A program made the position numbers and the translations under genes. From positions 1 to 7,118 of the forward strand of contig URSX01000085.1 of NCBI GenBank assembly GCA_900550615.1: a stretch of DNA of 7,118 nt, given 5' to 3'. Under the pieces are notes generated by a model. It was given only the letters and a program-made list of their open reading frames with translations. It ran no database searches and was not told where the DNA came from. This document shows positions 6,908-7,118 of the stretch, piece after piece (the first letter of the stretch is position 1; every line of letters begins with the position of its first letter). Source of the DNA: an uncultured Eubacteriales bacterium (GTDB lineage: Bacteria; Bacillota; Clostridia; Oscillospirales; Oscillospiraceae).

Positions 6908-7118
6908 TTATATTTGATGGGTGGCACAGTCCACCTTGCCGTCTGCGATGGTGATAACGCCATAGGTGCAGGGGGAGCCGCGGCCGATGGAGCCGGGGTT
7001 CATCACCCACAGTGTCCCGTCATAGTCTACCAGGGGACGGTGGGTATGGCCAAAGAGCAAAATCTGTGCGCCGGTCTCCCTGGCGGCACAGATGGCTGAC
7101 ATGGTGCCTGCCTTTACA
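6908..7118 (-). CDS. YfcE/MJ0936-type metallophosphoesterase, C-terminal part (runs off the window)
   Basis: Only the last 69 or so residues are in the window; the frame stays open to the right edge, so the N-terminal metal-binding motifs lie outside. The visible part holds the diagnostic LFGHTHRP motif, whose two His residues bind the second metal, followed by NPGSIGRGSP and a C-terminal TYGVITIADGKV strand, as in the calcineurin-like YfcE/MJ0936 phosphodiesterases. Residues before the internal ATG at 7102 read VKAGT, matching the family's usual VK-x-G lead-in, so that ATG is not the start. The known relatives cleave phosphodiester model substrates; the physiological substrate is unclear. 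In many Clostridia a similar gene follows the XTP/dITP diphosphatase gene, which could be checked just outside the window. It leads into the Pr6Pr gene 21 nt downstream. Confidence 0.88.
   Translation of the reverse strand, partial: VKAGTMSAICAARETGAQILLFGHTHRPLVDYDGTLWVMNPGSIGRGSPCTYGVITIADGKVDCATHQI

Noticed and set aside
1..7118. CRISPR array, tRNA, insertion sequence or defence system
   Set aside because: No direct repeat series, tRNA-like fold, transposase or defence-type domain was found; the window is housekeeping genes with short intergenic gaps.

Overview
The window looks like a chromosomal segment from a GC-rich anaerobic Bacillota, most likely Oscillospiraceae (Oscillibacter/Dysosmobacter/Flavonifractor-like). 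That placement is an inference. It rests on the GC-rich coding sequence, strong AGGAGG ribosome binding sites, the paired M16 proteins of the YfmF/YfmH type, a Clostridia-style Lgt and a formate-tetrahydrofolate ligase. No mobile element, RNA gene, CRISPR array or clear sign of horizontal transfer is visible.

Layout. Bases 1-133 are noncoding and hold a good sigma-A-type promoter (TTGATT, 17-bp spacer, TATAAT). Bases 134-6151 hold five plus-strand genes packed as one probable operon: yfmF, yfmH, lgt, folD and fhs. The junctions are a 4-nt ATGA overlap, then gaps of 4, 1 and 14 nt, and every gene has its own ribosome binding site. A perfect 21-bp hairpin (6166-6213) closes the operon and probably also terminates transcription arriving from the other side. 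On the minus strand are a Pr6Pr-family membrane protein (6242-6886, GTG start) and, 21 nt upstream of it, the C-terminal part of a YfcE/MJ0936-type metallophosphoesterase that runs off the right edge.

How the genes fit together. YfmF and YfmH form a complementary M16 pair: YfmH carries the HxxEH zinc site, while YfmF lacks it but keeps the C-terminal Arg/Tyr pair. In Bacillus these homologues are linked by annotation to the 5-aminopentanol modification of elongation factor P. Lgt performs the first lipidation step of lipoprotein maturation. FolD and Fhs together connect formate, 10-formyl-THF, methenyl-THF and methylene-THF, the one-carbon supply for purines, serine/glycine and, in acetogens, the methyl branch. 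The operon therefore mixes three housekeeping themes rather than encoding a dedicated system. I found no previously undescribed system; the most interesting points are the split M16 pair, its operon context, the Lgt active-site Tyr variant and the perfect AT-rich terminator hairpin.
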